From positions 310,001 to 374,000 of the forward strand of contig CBDBIG010000005.1 in NCBI GenBank assembly GCA_965205845.1: a DNA stretch of 64,000 nt, in the 5' to 3' direction. The position numbers and the translations under genes are program-made. This DNA is from CBDBIG01 sp965205845 [NCBI: bacterium] (GTDB lineage Bacteria > SAR324). The notes under the pieces were generated by a model that searched no databases, was not told where the DNA came from, and saw only the letters and a program-made list of their open reading frames with translations. Position 1 is the first letter of the stretch; each line of letters starts with the position of its first letter. Shown here piece after piece: positions 17,893 through 26,853 of this stretch.

Positions 17893-18681
17893 TTAGTTGG
17901 CCATCACGTTAAAGCCACCGTCAACATAGAGGGTTTGACCCGTGATACCAGAGCTGGCACCACTGAGCAAGAATACCGCGGCGGCACCGATTTCTTTCCC
18001 GGTGACATTGCGCAACAAGGCAGAATGGTCGCCCGCCACTTTAAGCATTTCGCCAAATTGTTTAATGCCCGAAGAAGACAAGGTACGCAACGCACCTGCT
18101 GAAACCGCATTACAACGGATGCTTTCAGGGCCAAACTCCCGTGCCAAATAGCGCACGGCTGCCTCCATGGCTGCCTTAGCGGGGCCCATTACGTTGTAAT
18201 TGGGCACCGCCAGCATGGCACCAATAAACGACATGCACACCACAGAACCACCACCGCGTTGACGCATTAAAGGTGCCGCCAGGTGTGTGATGGGGGCGAG
18301 AGAATATGCGCTAATATCTTGAGCAATGCGCCAGCCCTCACGCGGGGTTTGAGAAAAAGGGTGCTCTAAATCGGCTCTGTCAGCAAAGGCTACCGAGTGG
18401 AGAACAAAATCAAGGCCACCCTCCCCCCATTCTTCTTCCACGCCCCTAAAAAAAGCCTCGATTTGCTCATCGTATTGTACATCCAAAGGCAGTACACGCT
18501 TAATGCGCATGCTCGTTTGTAGGCCTTCAATGTACTGCTTAAAGCGATTTTTAGGGTCTGGGCCATAGCTACAAATAAGATCTGCTCCCAGCGAATCGAG
18601 TTGCTTTGCGACTTCTAATGCAATACTCCGTCCATTGGCAATGCCCAATATTACGCCGCGTTTCCCCTTAAATGACAACAT
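17893..18681 (-). CDS. fabI: enoyl-[acyl-carrier-protein] reductase (NADH)
   Basis: Last reductive step of type II fatty-acid elongation. It has 262 residues and the short-chain dehydrogenase fold. GVILGIANGRSIALEVAKQL is the FabI-type nucleotide loop. LDFVLHSVAFADRADL, the Tyr-x6-Lys motif in YNVMGPAKAA, the RCNAVSAGALRTLSSSGI loop and the end GITGQTLYVDGGFNVMAN are typical. Family knowledge makes it the triclosan/isoniazid-class target enzyme. It precedes queF by 24 bp on the same strand and probably shares its transcript, although the pathways are unrelated. Confidence 0.94.
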   Translation of the reverse strand: MLSFKGKRGVILGIANGRSIALEVAKQLDSLGADLICSYGPDPKNRFKQYIEGLQTSMRIKRVLPLDVQYDEQIEAFFRGVEEEWGEGGLDFVLHSVAFADRADLEHPFSQTPREGWRIAQDISAYSLAPITHLAAPLMRQRGGGSVVCMSFIGAMLAVPNYNVMGPAKAAMEAAVRYLAREFGPESIRCNAVSAGALRTLSSSGIKQFGEMLKVAGDHSALLRNVTGKEIGAAAVFLLSGASSGITGQTLYVDGGFNVMAN

Positions 18682-18732
18682 GCTTTTTTACCTTTTAATG
18701 AACGCATCCGGCCTGCGATAAGTGTGAAAGAA

Positions 18733-19437
18733 TTATTGTTTGAGTAACTGTACAGTCACATCCTCAATGCGTTTCACAAAAAGGTCTGGGCCTCCTTTGG
18801 GTTCCATTTTGATTACGTTTTGTAAAACCACCGTGGGGGTTGCCCGCAGCCTCACATTGGCTGCTTCTTTTTCCCCTTCGCGAAGTTTTTTTTCAACCCA
18901 ATTGGCCCTGGCGTGTTTGGCATACTCCTTTGCCAAACCTGAAAGTTTTGCCAACTGCACAATGATGTCTTTATCGTTGATATCAACACGGTATTTAAAC
19001 TGGGAATCAAAAATGAGTTTGCGTACCTCAGAACCTTTTTTAAAGCGCTCGGCAATGTAATACAAGCGCAAGGCATCATCTTGTTGATTGGAAAATAGCA
19101 CGGGGATAAAGCGTGTATTTATTCGGTGCCGATATTTGTACAAAAACTTCACGGCTCCTTGGTGCAACGCGTTGCAATGCGGGCATTGAAAATTAAAAAA
19201 CTCGACATAATCCATTTTTTTAAGAGAGCGTGGGGTAGGGAGCGCACCAAGGGCATCGTAATCGCCCCTTATCTTGGCTTTTTGTGCCAAAGCCGTGGTC
19301 CCTGTTACCAACACCAGAAAAACCAAAAAAGCGCACAACAAGGCTTGGGCTAGATTTTTCAAGGGACCGACCCCCCAATTTAAGTACCTTGAAATGGAAG
19401 CCTTAGAAAGTGTAGGCATCGTTTTTAGATTCAGCAT
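18733..19437 (-). CDS. DsbA-family thiol:disulfide interchange protein
   Basis: Periplasmic thioredoxin-fold oxidoreductase of about 234 residues. An N-terminal hydrophobic segment (ALLCAFLVFLVLVTGTTALAQ, about residues 30-52) is a signal peptide or anchor. The active site is FFNFQCPHCNALH with the DsbA-type CPHC, the helical insertion follows, and the cis-Pro loop is RATPTVVLQN. It probably oxidises exported proteins, which would include the cysteine-paired RCC1-like lipoprotein in this window (inference). An ATG at 19437 with GGA just upstream was preferred over the GTG 12 bp earlier. It lies about 50 bp upstream of fabI on the same strand. Confidence 0.85.
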   Translation of the reverse strand: MLNLKTMPTLSKASISRYLNWGVGPLKNLAQALLCAFLVFLVLVTGTTALAQKAKIRGDYDALGALPTPRSLKKMDYVEFFNFQCPHCNALHQGAVKFLYKYRHRINTRFIPVLFSNQQDDALRLYYIAERFKKGSEVRKLIFDSQFKYRVDINDKDIIVQLAKLSGLAKEYAKHARANWVEKKLREGEKEAANVRLRATPTVVLQNVIKMEPKGGPDLFVKRIEDVTVQLLKQ

Positions 19438-20270
19438 AATTCCGCACACAGTGTAAAATGGATGATAAAAAAGGCATGAAATGTGTCGTGCAAAAAACAG
19501 CCTCCAGCAAAACCTCAGGCATAAAAGCAGGTGGCAGGGTACACCTTGACGGTCTGTTCATTAAAACAGCAAGTGAAAGTTCACCCCTATGGATATCGGT
19601 TACACGCCTTAATGCGCAAGTGATAAATGCAAATGGACCTTTTTAAAGGTCCATGCTGTAGCCCTTAGATACCGCTGCTGCCTTTTATTAACCGCCGTGA
19701 GCAAGAGCCGTTTACCCATTAGCATGCTCTTCCTTAGCTTGAGTGCGGATGTCAGCTGCGCCTGTTTTCAGACTGATCCCAAGCGCAGCCCTCAAAGACA
19801 AACCCCTTACCCACACCCCTACCAATTGGTGTGGCTCAAAACAAACGCGCAAACGCGCAACCGCAAAAAGAAGACCTTGCCCGCTATCTTGAACCAAAAG
19901 GTAAAAATTGCCTATGGATTTCAAATCACCCCCAATGGTGTCATTTGGCCAACGATTTGGCTGGCATGGGCATTCACATTGGCAGTGATGACGGCGACAT
20001 AAAATCCCTTAAGGCTATAGTGGTGTGGAAGGTAAAAATACCCTGCGCTTGGGGGGCTTGGTAGGAGATTAATACCCTGGCAAAACCCCATTGCTCGGGT
20101 ACCGGCAGATGCCCTTGGCTTGTATTCGCACGAGTGGCAGGCAAGCAGCAAAGGGCAAGTCAAAAAGCGGCCTATTATGGGTGGGTATCGGTGGCCCACC
20201 CGCCAGCAAAGTGGATCCATTTTCCCATTTGCTTCACCAAATTTTTTATTACAAGTACCGCTTTTAATGG
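19438..20270. other. gene-poor gap before the symporter locus
   Basis: Several overlapping frames of 60-100 codons on both strands, none with a recognised motif or a ribosome site. The compositions and frame switches (for example around 19900-20200) look like decayed coding sequence, but I cannot name a parent gene. Confidence 0.4.
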
Positions 20271-20297
20271 TTGACGTTGAGCATGACTAGGTATACT
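20271..20297 (+). promoter_or_regulatory. candidate sigma-70 promoter of the symporter locus
   Basis: TTGACG at 20271-20276 and TATACT at 20292-20297 are separated by 15 nt (short of the ideal 17), about 105 bp upstream of the small-subunit ATG. The strong ribosome site AAGGAGG at 20386-20392 follows. Confidence 0.4.
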
Positions 20298-20402
20298 GGC
20301 TACCACCATGGTGGGTGGGTTGTGCGGTCTTGCAGGATATTATTTAGGTATAGTCCTATGGGTGCTCCTCCCCGCTTATTTTAATAAGGAGGAAATGAGG
20401 TT

Positions 20403-20642
20403 ATGCATAAAAAGTACTGGCAAAAGACCAGAGGGCTGATGTTTTTGATTTTGGCACTTTGGTTCTTTTTTAGCTTCCTAATACATTTTTTTGTAGAGGC
20501 GCTAAATTTTGTGGATTTTTTGGGTTTTCCGTTGGGATTTTACATGGCGGGTCAAGGGTCTTTGATCGCGTTTTTGGGCATAATTTTTTGTTGTATCCAT
20601 AAACAAGATAAAATTGACCGTGAATTCGGTGTTAATGAATAA
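20403..20642 (+). CDS. DUF4212 small subunit of sodium/solute symporter
   Basis: Inner-membrane protein of 79 residues with two transmembrane helices (about 11-35 and 45-67). It has the DUF4212 pattern YWQK..RLM at the N-terminus, FVEALNFVDFLGFPLGFYMAGQGS in the middle and DREFGVNE at the end. In this family the small protein is encoded directly upstream of a VC_2705/ActP-like sodium/solute symporter large subunit, exactly as here. AAGGAGG lies 10 nt before the ATG. The gene itself is intact, but its partner is broken by frameshifts, so the complex is probably not made. The region is visibly more AT-rich than its neighbours. Confidence 0.88.
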   Translation: MHKKYWQKTRGLMFLILALWFFFSFLIHFFVEALNFVDFLGFPLGFYMAGQGSLIAFLGIIFCCIHKQDKIDREFGVNE

Positions 20643-22483
20643 TTTAACTGTAAGGAAGGGTCAAAGAGGTTCAAGAATAAGGGGGGTCTGACGGGTAACC
20701 TCGGCAAAGTTTATGCCATTTATACAGGGGGGTTTTTAGGATTTGTTAGTGTATTGGCAATTCTAGAACAGCTGGGCGTTCCCAATCAGTTTATCGGTTA
20801 TGCCTTCATTTTCCTCACCATAGGGCTCTATGCGTCCATTGGTATTATCGCAAGAACAACGCAAGTTTGCTGAGTATTATGTAGCAGGAAGAAAGGTGCC
20901 ACCTGTTTTTAATGGGATGGCAACGGGCGCAGACTGGATGAGCGGTGCTTCTTTTGTAGGTATGGCTGGAAGTTTGTATGTTTTGGGATATGATGGATTT
21001 TCTTTTGTGTTGGGTTGGACAGGAGGGTATATCCTAGTCGCTGTGTTGCTTGCGCCTTATTTAAGAAAATTTGGAGCCTATACGGTGCCAGACTTTTTAG
21101 GAGAGCGGTATGGTGGGAATCTCTCGAGGACAATAGGGATTTTGATATTATTCGCGTGTTCTTTCACCTATGTGACCGCACAAATTTACGCTACGGGGAT
21201 TATTTCCTCGCGTTTTTTGGGAATTCCGTTTGAATTGTCAGTGTTTATCGGATTGTGTGGCATTTTAGTTTGCTCGATGTTAGGGGGTATGAGGGCCGTA
21301 ACTTGGACCCAAGTAGCGCAATATGTTATTCTAATAATCGCCTATTTGATACCCGTCGTGTTACTTTCCGTCAAGGTGACAGGTGTTCCGCTTCCGCAAT
21401 TGATGTATGGAAGCGCAATTACCCAAATCACTGCTTTAGAACCGCAATTGGGTATAACCAAAGCTCTAGCCCACGCAGCACCCTTTACGCACTACGACCG
21501 CAGCACCCTTTGCGCACTACGACTCGAAAAACTTTTTCTTGTTGATTTTTTGCTTGATGGCAGGAACAGCCTCTTTGCCTCATGTGTTGATGAGATTTTT
21601 TACAACCCCTAGCGTCAAGGCAGCTAGGGCTTTTGTAGGGTGGTCATTGCTTTTTATTTTCCTACTTTATTTTACTGCTCCTTCTTACGCAGCTTTTGCA
21701 AAGTTAGAAATCTATTCCAATGTAATCGGACAGCAAATTTCAACTTTGCCGGCGTGGGTGAATAGCTGGTCTGATGTGGCGGGTTTATTAAAAATAAACG
21801 ATCTCAACGGTGATGGTATTTTGCAGTATGCTGAATGGACCATCAACAAAGACATCATAGTATTAGCGACGCCCGAGATTGCAGGGTTGCCTTATGTTGT
21901 TGCAGGGTTGGTATCTGCTGGCGGATTGGCGGCAGCTTTATCTACTGCAGACGGGTTGTTGCTTGCGATTGCTAACGCTTTTAGCCACGATATTTACTAC
22001 AAAATGGTAAATCCTGCGGCTGATTCTAAAACTAGATTGACCGTTGCACGCATTATTTTAGTTGCAGTAGCGGTGTTAGCAGCGGTCCTTGCAAGCACAA
22101 AACCGGCCGACATACTATCTATGGTTGCCATGGCGTTTTCCATAGCGGCATCTGGTTTGTTTGCGCCTTTGGTGCTAGGTGTTTGGTGGAAGAGAGCCAA
22201 TGCAACTGGGGCGATTGCAGGCATGGTAGCCGGATTTTTGGTTTGCATGTACTACATTATTTCCACGCATAAAACTTTTGGCATCCAAAATGATTTGTGG
22301 TTTGGTGTCAATACCATTTCAGCGGGTTCTTTTGGTATCCCAGTTTCTTTTGCGGCGATCATAATTGTTAGTTTGCTTACCCCAGCACCTTCGAAAGCCA
22401 TTCAAGATATGGTGGATAGGGTAAGGATACCAGCAGGCGAAACCGTGATCGAAAACAAAGGCGAAGACGCGGTAGCGACATAA
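20635..22483 (+). pseudogene. sodium/solute symporter large subunit (VC_2705/ActP-like), frameshifted
   Basis: Parts of one membrane transporter lie in shifting frames. A start ATG at 20635 overlaps the small-subunit stop; this frame ends near a G run at about 20682. The next frame reads GKVYAIYTGGFLGFVSVLAILEQLGVPNQFIGYAF up to IIARTTQV at about 20865. A third frame continues AEYYVAGRKVPPVFNGMATGADWMSGASF to LAHAAPFTHYD. After a 25-bp tandem duplication (21474-21523) the frame changes again to SKNFFLLIFCLMAGTASLPHVLMRFFTTPSVKAAR and runs to 22483. It includes DLNGDGILQYAEW and SAGGLAAALSTADGLLL, both usual in this family. Apart from three lesions the sequence is well preserved, so inactivation is recent. 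The substrate class is probably short carboxylates, but unproven. Confidence 0.85.
21474..21523 (+). repeat. 25-bp tandem duplication inside the symporter
   Basis: Copies 21474-21498 and 21499-21523 are adjacent and differ at one base (ttta/tttg). Because 25 is not a multiple of 3, the duplication shifts the frame. Removing either copy joins HAAPF-HYD to SKNFF in one frame. Confidence 0.95.
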
Positions 22484-22581
22484 TTTATGTGGTTTATATT
22501 CTGATAAATCAGAAGAAATCAGGGGGGCACCTAAGTGTATCATTTTTGCTGCCCCTCTTGCGTCCATTACCATAAAATTGC

Positions 22582-22926
22582 ATGGATCTGTCATCACCCA
22601 AAGATTACATGGGCATTTATCTTGACTATTGGACTCGTCATCCCACGCTTGTCATCCCCAATTTTGTTTTATCTGTTTTAATGTGGACTTTTTTTGGCCG
22701 CTTTATTTTGGATATTATTATCCCGGTCTCTGATAATTATATAAAGAGGTTTTTCCATAATCTTACCAACCCCGTGATAAAACTTTTTAGCCCCGTTATT
22801 CCCCGATTTTTGCACCCGCTTTTTGTCCTGCTCTACATTCCCTTCATTCTTATTGTGCTTCGGGTTTTGCTTTTTGTGGTACATTTTAAAATGGGAATTC
22901 AAATTATTCCAGAGCAAACCCCTTAA
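22582..22926 (+). CDS. small membrane protein, YggT-like
   Basis: Protein of 114 residues with two or three hydrophobic segments (about 24-47 and 78-103). The middle reads YIKRFFHNLTNPVIKLFSPVIPRFLHP, reminiscent of YggT-family proteins in which two membrane helices flank a D/NPxxxxxRxxxP motif. It follows the symporter pseudogene by about 100 bp on the same strand and shares its AT-rich composition, so it was probably part of the same locus. Function unknown. The ATG at 22582 has no strong ribosome site. Confidence 0.55.
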   Translation: MDLSSPKDYMGIYLDYWTRHPTLVIPNFVLSVLMWTFFGRFILDIIIPVSDNYIKRFFHNLTNPVIKLFSPVIPRFLHPLFVLLYIPFILIVLRVLLFVVHFKMGIQIIPEQTP

Positions 22927-23156
22927 TATACAAAACGCATCCTTGTTTTGTTGCCATCGTAAAGTTAGCAACACGGGTTTGTCTTTGTGCTAGCCATTTT
23001 TACGCGGTAGGGAGCAACCAGTTTGTGACAAAGTGGTAATGCGTGTGCTGCTTGCTGTGAACGTTATAAAACCATGCAGCAACATTCATGCAAAGGCCGG
23101 CTTACGTGTCGCTTTGAGCCACCCTACGTTGTTTAGACATGGGCCTGGGGGCGCCT

Positions 23157-24116
23157 TCAAGGAAGATCTAAAAAACGCTGTTCGAGGCAATGGGGGGCAG
23201 TGAGGGTCATAGGTTTTTTGCTAAGGGGATGTGGGAAGCGAATGCGTAAGGCATGCAGCATATGAGAGGGGGTTTGCAGGCGCAAGGGATCTTCGAGCCA
23301 TTGTAAAAATTTCCTATCACTGCGGCCGTATAGCTTGTCTTCCACAATGGGTAGGTTTAAGTAAGCTGCATGCACGCGAATTTGATGGGTTCGACCCGTG
23401 AGCGGACGCACATGCAGCAAGCTGGCTGGGGGGTATATGGGGTTAGGGTGGGTTAAATGCTTGGCAAGCAAAAACCATGTACGACTTTCTTTTCCTGTAG
23501 AATGAACCCCCTGCCTAATGCGCACCGCACTGGTTTTGCTGGTGGTAATTGGGGCGTTCAGGTAGTGCTTTTTCCACGGGGGTCTCCCCCATACAATGGC
23601 GGCATAGTTTTTGCGTACAGCCCCTTGGCGAAAAGTCTCCCCAAGCAGATTGGCGATTTGGGGTGACTTGGCAAAGAGATTGATTCCGCTGGTTTCACGG
23701 TCTAGGCGATGCACAGCACGCAGCTGAGCATTTCCCATTTTGCGCTGCAAAAAATGCACGAGACAATGGTTCCAGTATTTACCTGAAGGGCTTGTGGGCA
23801 GATTGGCCGATTTATTCACTGCAAGCAAGGCTTCATCCTCATAAACCACAGGACAATGCCCGTCTACAGGAGGTTCGGGGGTAGGGGGTGGATGGTAAAC
23901 CACCAGGTGCCCCGTACGCAAAACACTGCCAGAAGTACTGGCGCAGTGGTTGACCGTAACACAGTGTTGTTTAATTAAGTTCTGCCATTCTTGTGCGTTG
24001 TGATAAGCAAACCGGCGAGACAAAAACCCAAGCAAGGTTTCTTGGCCAAATCGCGGTTGATGCACGTAGCGAAAGGTCAGTTTTGGCATAGGTTGGGCAG
24101 GGTGGGTCAAACGCAT
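23157..24116 (-). CDS. RluA-family rRNA/tRNA pseudouridine synthase
   Basis: Cytoplasmic pseudouridine synthase of about 319 residues. An N-terminal S4-like RNA-binding part (FLSRRFAYHNAQEWQNLIKQHCVTVNHCA) is followed by VYEDEALLAVNKSANLPTSPSG, the catalytic motif HRLDRETSG with the nucleophilic Asp, RKNYAAIVWG, and RPLTGRTHQIRVHAAYLNLPIVEDKLYG. The exact target (RluA, RluC or RluD type) cannot be assigned. The start ATG overlaps the recombinase stop as TGATG (24118-24114), so the two are translationally coupled. Confidence 0.85.
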   Translation of the reverse strand: MRLTHPAQPMPKLTFRYVHQPRFGQETLLGFLSRRFAYHNAQEWQNLIKQHCVTVNHCASTSGSVLRTGHLVVYHPPPTPEPPVDGHCPVVYEDEALLAVNKSANLPTSPSGKYWNHCLVHFLQRKMGNAQLRAVHRLDRETSGINLFAKSPQIANLLGETFRQGAVRKNYAAIVWGRPPWKKHYLNAPITTSKTSAVRIRQGVHSTGKESRTWFLLAKHLTHPNPIYPPASLLHVRPLTGRTHQIRVHAAYLNLPIVEDKLYGRSDRKFLQWLEDPLRLQTPSHMLHALRIRFPHPLSKKPMTLTAPHCLEQRFLDLP

Positions 24117-25168
24117 CAAAATTTCCCTGCCAATGCTGTGGCAATGTCGCCACGGTGATAACGCAGTACCATGTTAAGGCTTTTCCAACGGCCATGGCGG
24201 GCAATGAGCGACGCGGGGGTATTTTGTTCAACCAGATAGGTGGCGCAACCCGCCCGTAATGAGTGCCCGCCAAATTGCTTTGCATCCAGACCTGCTCGGT
24301 TCGTACACTCTTTCACAATGGCATCAACACTCGCTGCAGCCAGTGCTTTTTGGGTTAAATGCCCACCCCGCACCAGCTTTCTAAACACCGCACCCCGCTC
24401 GATTCTAGCCCGTTGCAACCATTCACGTAAAGCCGTAACTGGACACAATTGCCGCTCTTGGCTGGCATAGACCAAATCTACCCACGCCCCTTGTTTTTCT
24501 TGGTCCGTTTTTGAGTGTGGCAAAAACAAGCGTAGCCCTTGAGGACTGCTCTCGAGGTGCTCAACCTGCAAGCCCACCAGTTCTGAACGTCGTAAACAGG
24601 CAGCAAACCCCACCAACAGCATGGCACGATTGCGCAATCCACGTAAGGTATTTTCAAAGGGAATTTTCAACAGCAACTCGGGCGTTAAGGGTGCTTGTTG
24701 TTGGGGGCGCATACCTTTTCTACGACAAATCCCCGCCATAGCGGTTTGTATTTGCACATGGTTCCCTGGGGGGGCGTGATGTTGCAAATGGTGCACCGTA
24801 TTGATGGTCCATAATGCTTGCTGAATGGCAGAAGGACGCATCCCTTGGCGCAACGACCCCGCCGTTTTCACCAAATGCCGTTCTGCCAAGTATAGCAAAA
24901 ATGCCTCCACCGTGTTGAGTTCAGCGGGCAGAGGGTTGTGGTGCGCCGCGGCACACCAGTGGGTAAACAAGCGCCAGTTCTTGCTTAAAGCGCGATTGGT
25001 TTCCTTTGCACGTGCTGCACGTCGATTGGAGTGCACCAAATCACCAAAGGGTGCCAGGGCACTCATTTTATTTTTTGCTTGAAAAATGCTTTTTGCTTCC
25101 GGGGGCGCCCATGCACCACCGCGATTTTGTAATTCCATGGGGTGTTGTGGCGAGGTAATTTTTTTCAT
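24116..25168 (-). CDS. tyrosine recombinase/integrase
   Basis: Phage-integrase-type recombinase of about 350 residues. An N-terminal SAM-like core-binding region (about 50-150) is followed by the catalytic domain. Catalytic residues are visible: Arg in AACLRRSELVG, Lys in PHSKTDQEK, His-x-x-Arg in GGHSLRAG, His/Trp in RHGRWKS, and the nucleophile Tyr in VLRYHRG. It is intact. The preceding TTG-started frame was rejected in favour of ATG 25168 (MKKITSP). The stop overlaps the start of the RluA-family gene, which is odd for a mobile element and suggests a settled chromosomal gene. No att site or cargo is recognisable next to it. Confidence 0.9.
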   Translation of the reverse strand: MKKITSPQHPMELQNRGGAWAPPEAKSIFQAKNKMSALAPFGDLVHSNRRAARAKETNRALSKNWRLFTHWCAAAHHNPLPAELNTVEAFLLYLAERHLVKTAGSLRQGMRPSAIQQALWTINTVHHLQHHAPPGNHVQIQTAMAGICRRKGMRPQQQAPLTPELLLKIPFENTLRGLRNRAMLLVGFAACLRRSELVGLQVEHLESSPQGLRLFLPHSKTDQEKQGAWVDLVYASQERQLCPVTALREWLQRARIERGAVFRKLVRGGHLTQKALAAASVDAIVKECTNRAGLDAKQFGGHSLRAGCATYLVEQNTPASLIARHGRWKSLNMVLRYHRGDIATALAGKF

Positions 25169-25224
25169 GATGAGCACGTTGTTTTTGAAAAAATTTGCTT
25201 TGAAAAACGATAACAAGATTACAA

Positions 25225-25244
25225 GCGGTAATTAACATTACCGC
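25225..25244. promoter_or_regulatory. perfect palindrome between divergent genes
   Basis: GCGGTAAT (25225-25232) and ATTACCGC (25237-25244) with spacer TAAC lie between the recombinase (minus) and a small ORF (plus), about 27 bp from the latter's ATG. It looks like an operator for a dimeric repressor. The regulator is unidentified. Confidence 0.5.
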
Positions 25245-25270
25245 AGTTATTATTAGAAAGGAATTCAAAC

Positions 25271-25525
25271 ATGAACAGTCGCATTATTTTAAGTTTGATC
25301 AAGGTGGTCTTAGGGGTGCTTGTGCTGCAATACCATGGGTTTCATTTGTGGGGGCAATCAAATCGCTGGGCACGCTGGATGTCGGTCATGGTTTGGGGGG
25401 TCTTGTTTTTGGCGCGCAAAAAACACCCGGGCTGCCCGCCAGAGGCCTTTAAAAAGCCTGCAAAATGGCATCCGCAATCTTTCACAAGGCCCCTGCCCGA
25501 TTTTCTTCTTACAGGGACAAAGTGA
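25271..25525 (+). CDS. hypothetical small protein, one membrane segment
   Basis: Possible protein of 84 residues. Residues 5-27 (IILSLIKVVLGVLVLQYHGFHLW) are hydrophobic, followed by a basic Pro-rich tail. It has a ribosome site (AGAAAGGA, about 8 nt before the ATG) and an upstream palindrome, which support expression. No family is recognised. The lower half has high overlap with other open frames, so the true C-terminus is uncertain. Confidence 0.35.
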   Translation: MNSRIILSLIKVVLGVLVLQYHGFHLWGQSNRWARWMSVMVWGVLFLARKKHPGCPPEAFKKPAKWHPQSFTRPLPDFLLTGTK

Positions 25526-26256
25526 GGGCAGCGGCTTGATGAAAAACAGCGCTCGCCACGGGCGGGCAAAGTCGCGCAACAACAAAACGACCTGCCTTAG
25601 CCTTGGGCGTTGAGGATGGCCAAAGTTTTTTAGACGTCCACCCCAAACTTGTCCGTCCCTTATAATCATCGCGCCCGATGCTTTTCCCCGCTCTTCCCCG
25701 TGATAGCAATGGCCCGCCCAATCTTGATGCAATCGCTCCAAAGGTCTTTGCGATATGCGGTGCGGTTTCTTAGGCAACGTTTTCCAAGGCGCGAAACGTA
25801 TCCATGGGAATGGCTTTTTACATGTGATTTTCTCCGCTTGGCGAGGGGGCTGTTGCCCCTCGACCGCCGCCATTTATGGATGCCCGCGAGGCAAGCCAAG
25901 CGTTGCTGGGCTGTGCGTGGACCGTTTCGAAGCCCGCGAAACACACTCCCTTTAGAGTGGTTAGGTTGAAAAATGCGCCCTGCGGTAGGCTTTTGCGTGA
26001 TACAATCTTGGCCTTGTGAGCCTTGCAGATGGGCTTTTTGGTATGTTGCAATCTCCTCTTTGCTTGCAATCGCTACCCGCAAATCGCGATTACCCACAAA
26101 AAACCCGTTGAATTACGAGTTGCAAACCATGTGAATGGGCACAGCTCTTGCTTTCTGCACCCCAAGCCTTTAAACAAAGCATGGTATTCTAACCCCATGC
26201 CAAGCGAAGTTTGCGATTTCCTGCTTTAACCTCATTGTTCGCGGTATTTAAAAAAT
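25526..26256. other. gap with probable decayed coding sequence before apt
   Basis: About 730 bp without a convincing gene. The minus strand between about 25650 and 26095 has long frames that switch (for example NRDLRVAIASKEEIATYQKAH near 26050-26090), suggesting an eroded gene I cannot name. A 36-bp copy of apt coding sequence lies at 26147-26182. Confidence 0.4.
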
Positions 26257-26369
26257 ATGCTTCCACTCACCCAATACATTCGCGATGTGCCCGACTTTCC
26301 CAAAGCAGGCATTTTATTTCGCGATATCACCCCCTTGCTTTCTGCACCCCAAGCCTTTAAACAAAGCAT
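26147..26369 (+). repeat. 36-bp perfect direct repeat: apt segment copied into its own upstream region
   Basis: Bases 26147-26182 are identical to 26334-26369 inside apt (encoding LLSAPQAFKQS), offset 187 bp. The outer copy is followed by unrelated sequence. Confidence 0.9.
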
Positions 26370-26775
26370 TCTACAATTGCAGGCGTTTTTTGCCAACGCC
26401 CAGGTCGAGGTGGTGGTTGGGGTTGAAGCACGTGGGTTTGTATTTGCCCCCATGATTGCGCTAGCGTTGGACGCGAGTTTTGTACCTGCGCGCAAACCTG
26501 GGCGCTTGCCCTACCATACCGTGCAGGCGAGCTACACCCTAGAATACGGCAGCAATCGGTTGGAAATTCATCAAGATGCCATTGCCAAGGGGCAACGTAC
26601 CATTTTAATTGATGACCTCTTGGCTACAGGTGGCACCATGGGAGCAGGGATTGCGTTGGTTGAAAAACTGGGCGGGGTGGTGGTGGGTTGTGCCACTTTG
26701 ATTGAATTATGCGCGTTGGAAGGTAGGAAGCAACTCAAGGGTTGTCCCTTTCATACCCTTATTCAATATCCTTAA
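26257..26775 (+). CDS. apt: adenine phosphoribosyltransferase
   Basis: Salvages adenine with PRPP to AMP. The protein has 172 residues, normal for Apt. The N-terminus IRDVPDFPKAGILFRDITPLL is the classic Apt start. VGVEARGFVFAP, RKPGRLPY, LEYGSNRLEIHQDAI and the PRPP loop ILIDDLLATGGTM all match. It is intact. The ATG at 26257 has no good ribosome site (tatttaaaaaat). It is alone, with a partial echo of its own sequence 187 bp upstream. Confidence 0.95.
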   Translation: MLPLTQYIRDVPDFPKAGILFRDITPLLSAPQAFKQSILQLQAFFANAQVEVVVGVEARGFVFAPMIALALDASFVPARKPGRLPYHTVQASYTLEYGSNRLEIHQDAIAKGQRTILIDDLLATGGTMGAGIALVEKLGGVVVGCATLIELCALEGRKQLKGCPFHTLIQYP

Positions 26776-26835
26776 AAAACACGGTTTTTTTGGATTGTTG
26801 CCCGTTCCACAGGTACCGTACATTTTGTAAAGAAA

Positions 26836-26853
26836 GGGTTTTTTCAAAAACCC
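26836..26853 (+). promoter_or_regulatory. hairpin abutting a start codon
   Basis: GGGTTTTT (26836-26843) and AAAAACCC (26846-26853) form a perfect 8-bp stem with a 2-nt loop, ending at the base before the ATG at 26854. The only purine stretch (AAGAAAGGG) is partly in the stem. It could also serve as a terminator for apt. Confidence 0.35.

Noticed and set aside
24116-25168. Recombinase as marker of an intact integrated element
   Set aside because: No direct repeats, tRNA target or cargo genes flank it, and it is translationally coupled to a pseudouridine synthase gene.
25649-26097. Several 60-170 codon ORFs on both strands
   Set aside because: Overlap each other in conflicting frames, no ribosome sites; treated as decayed sequence.
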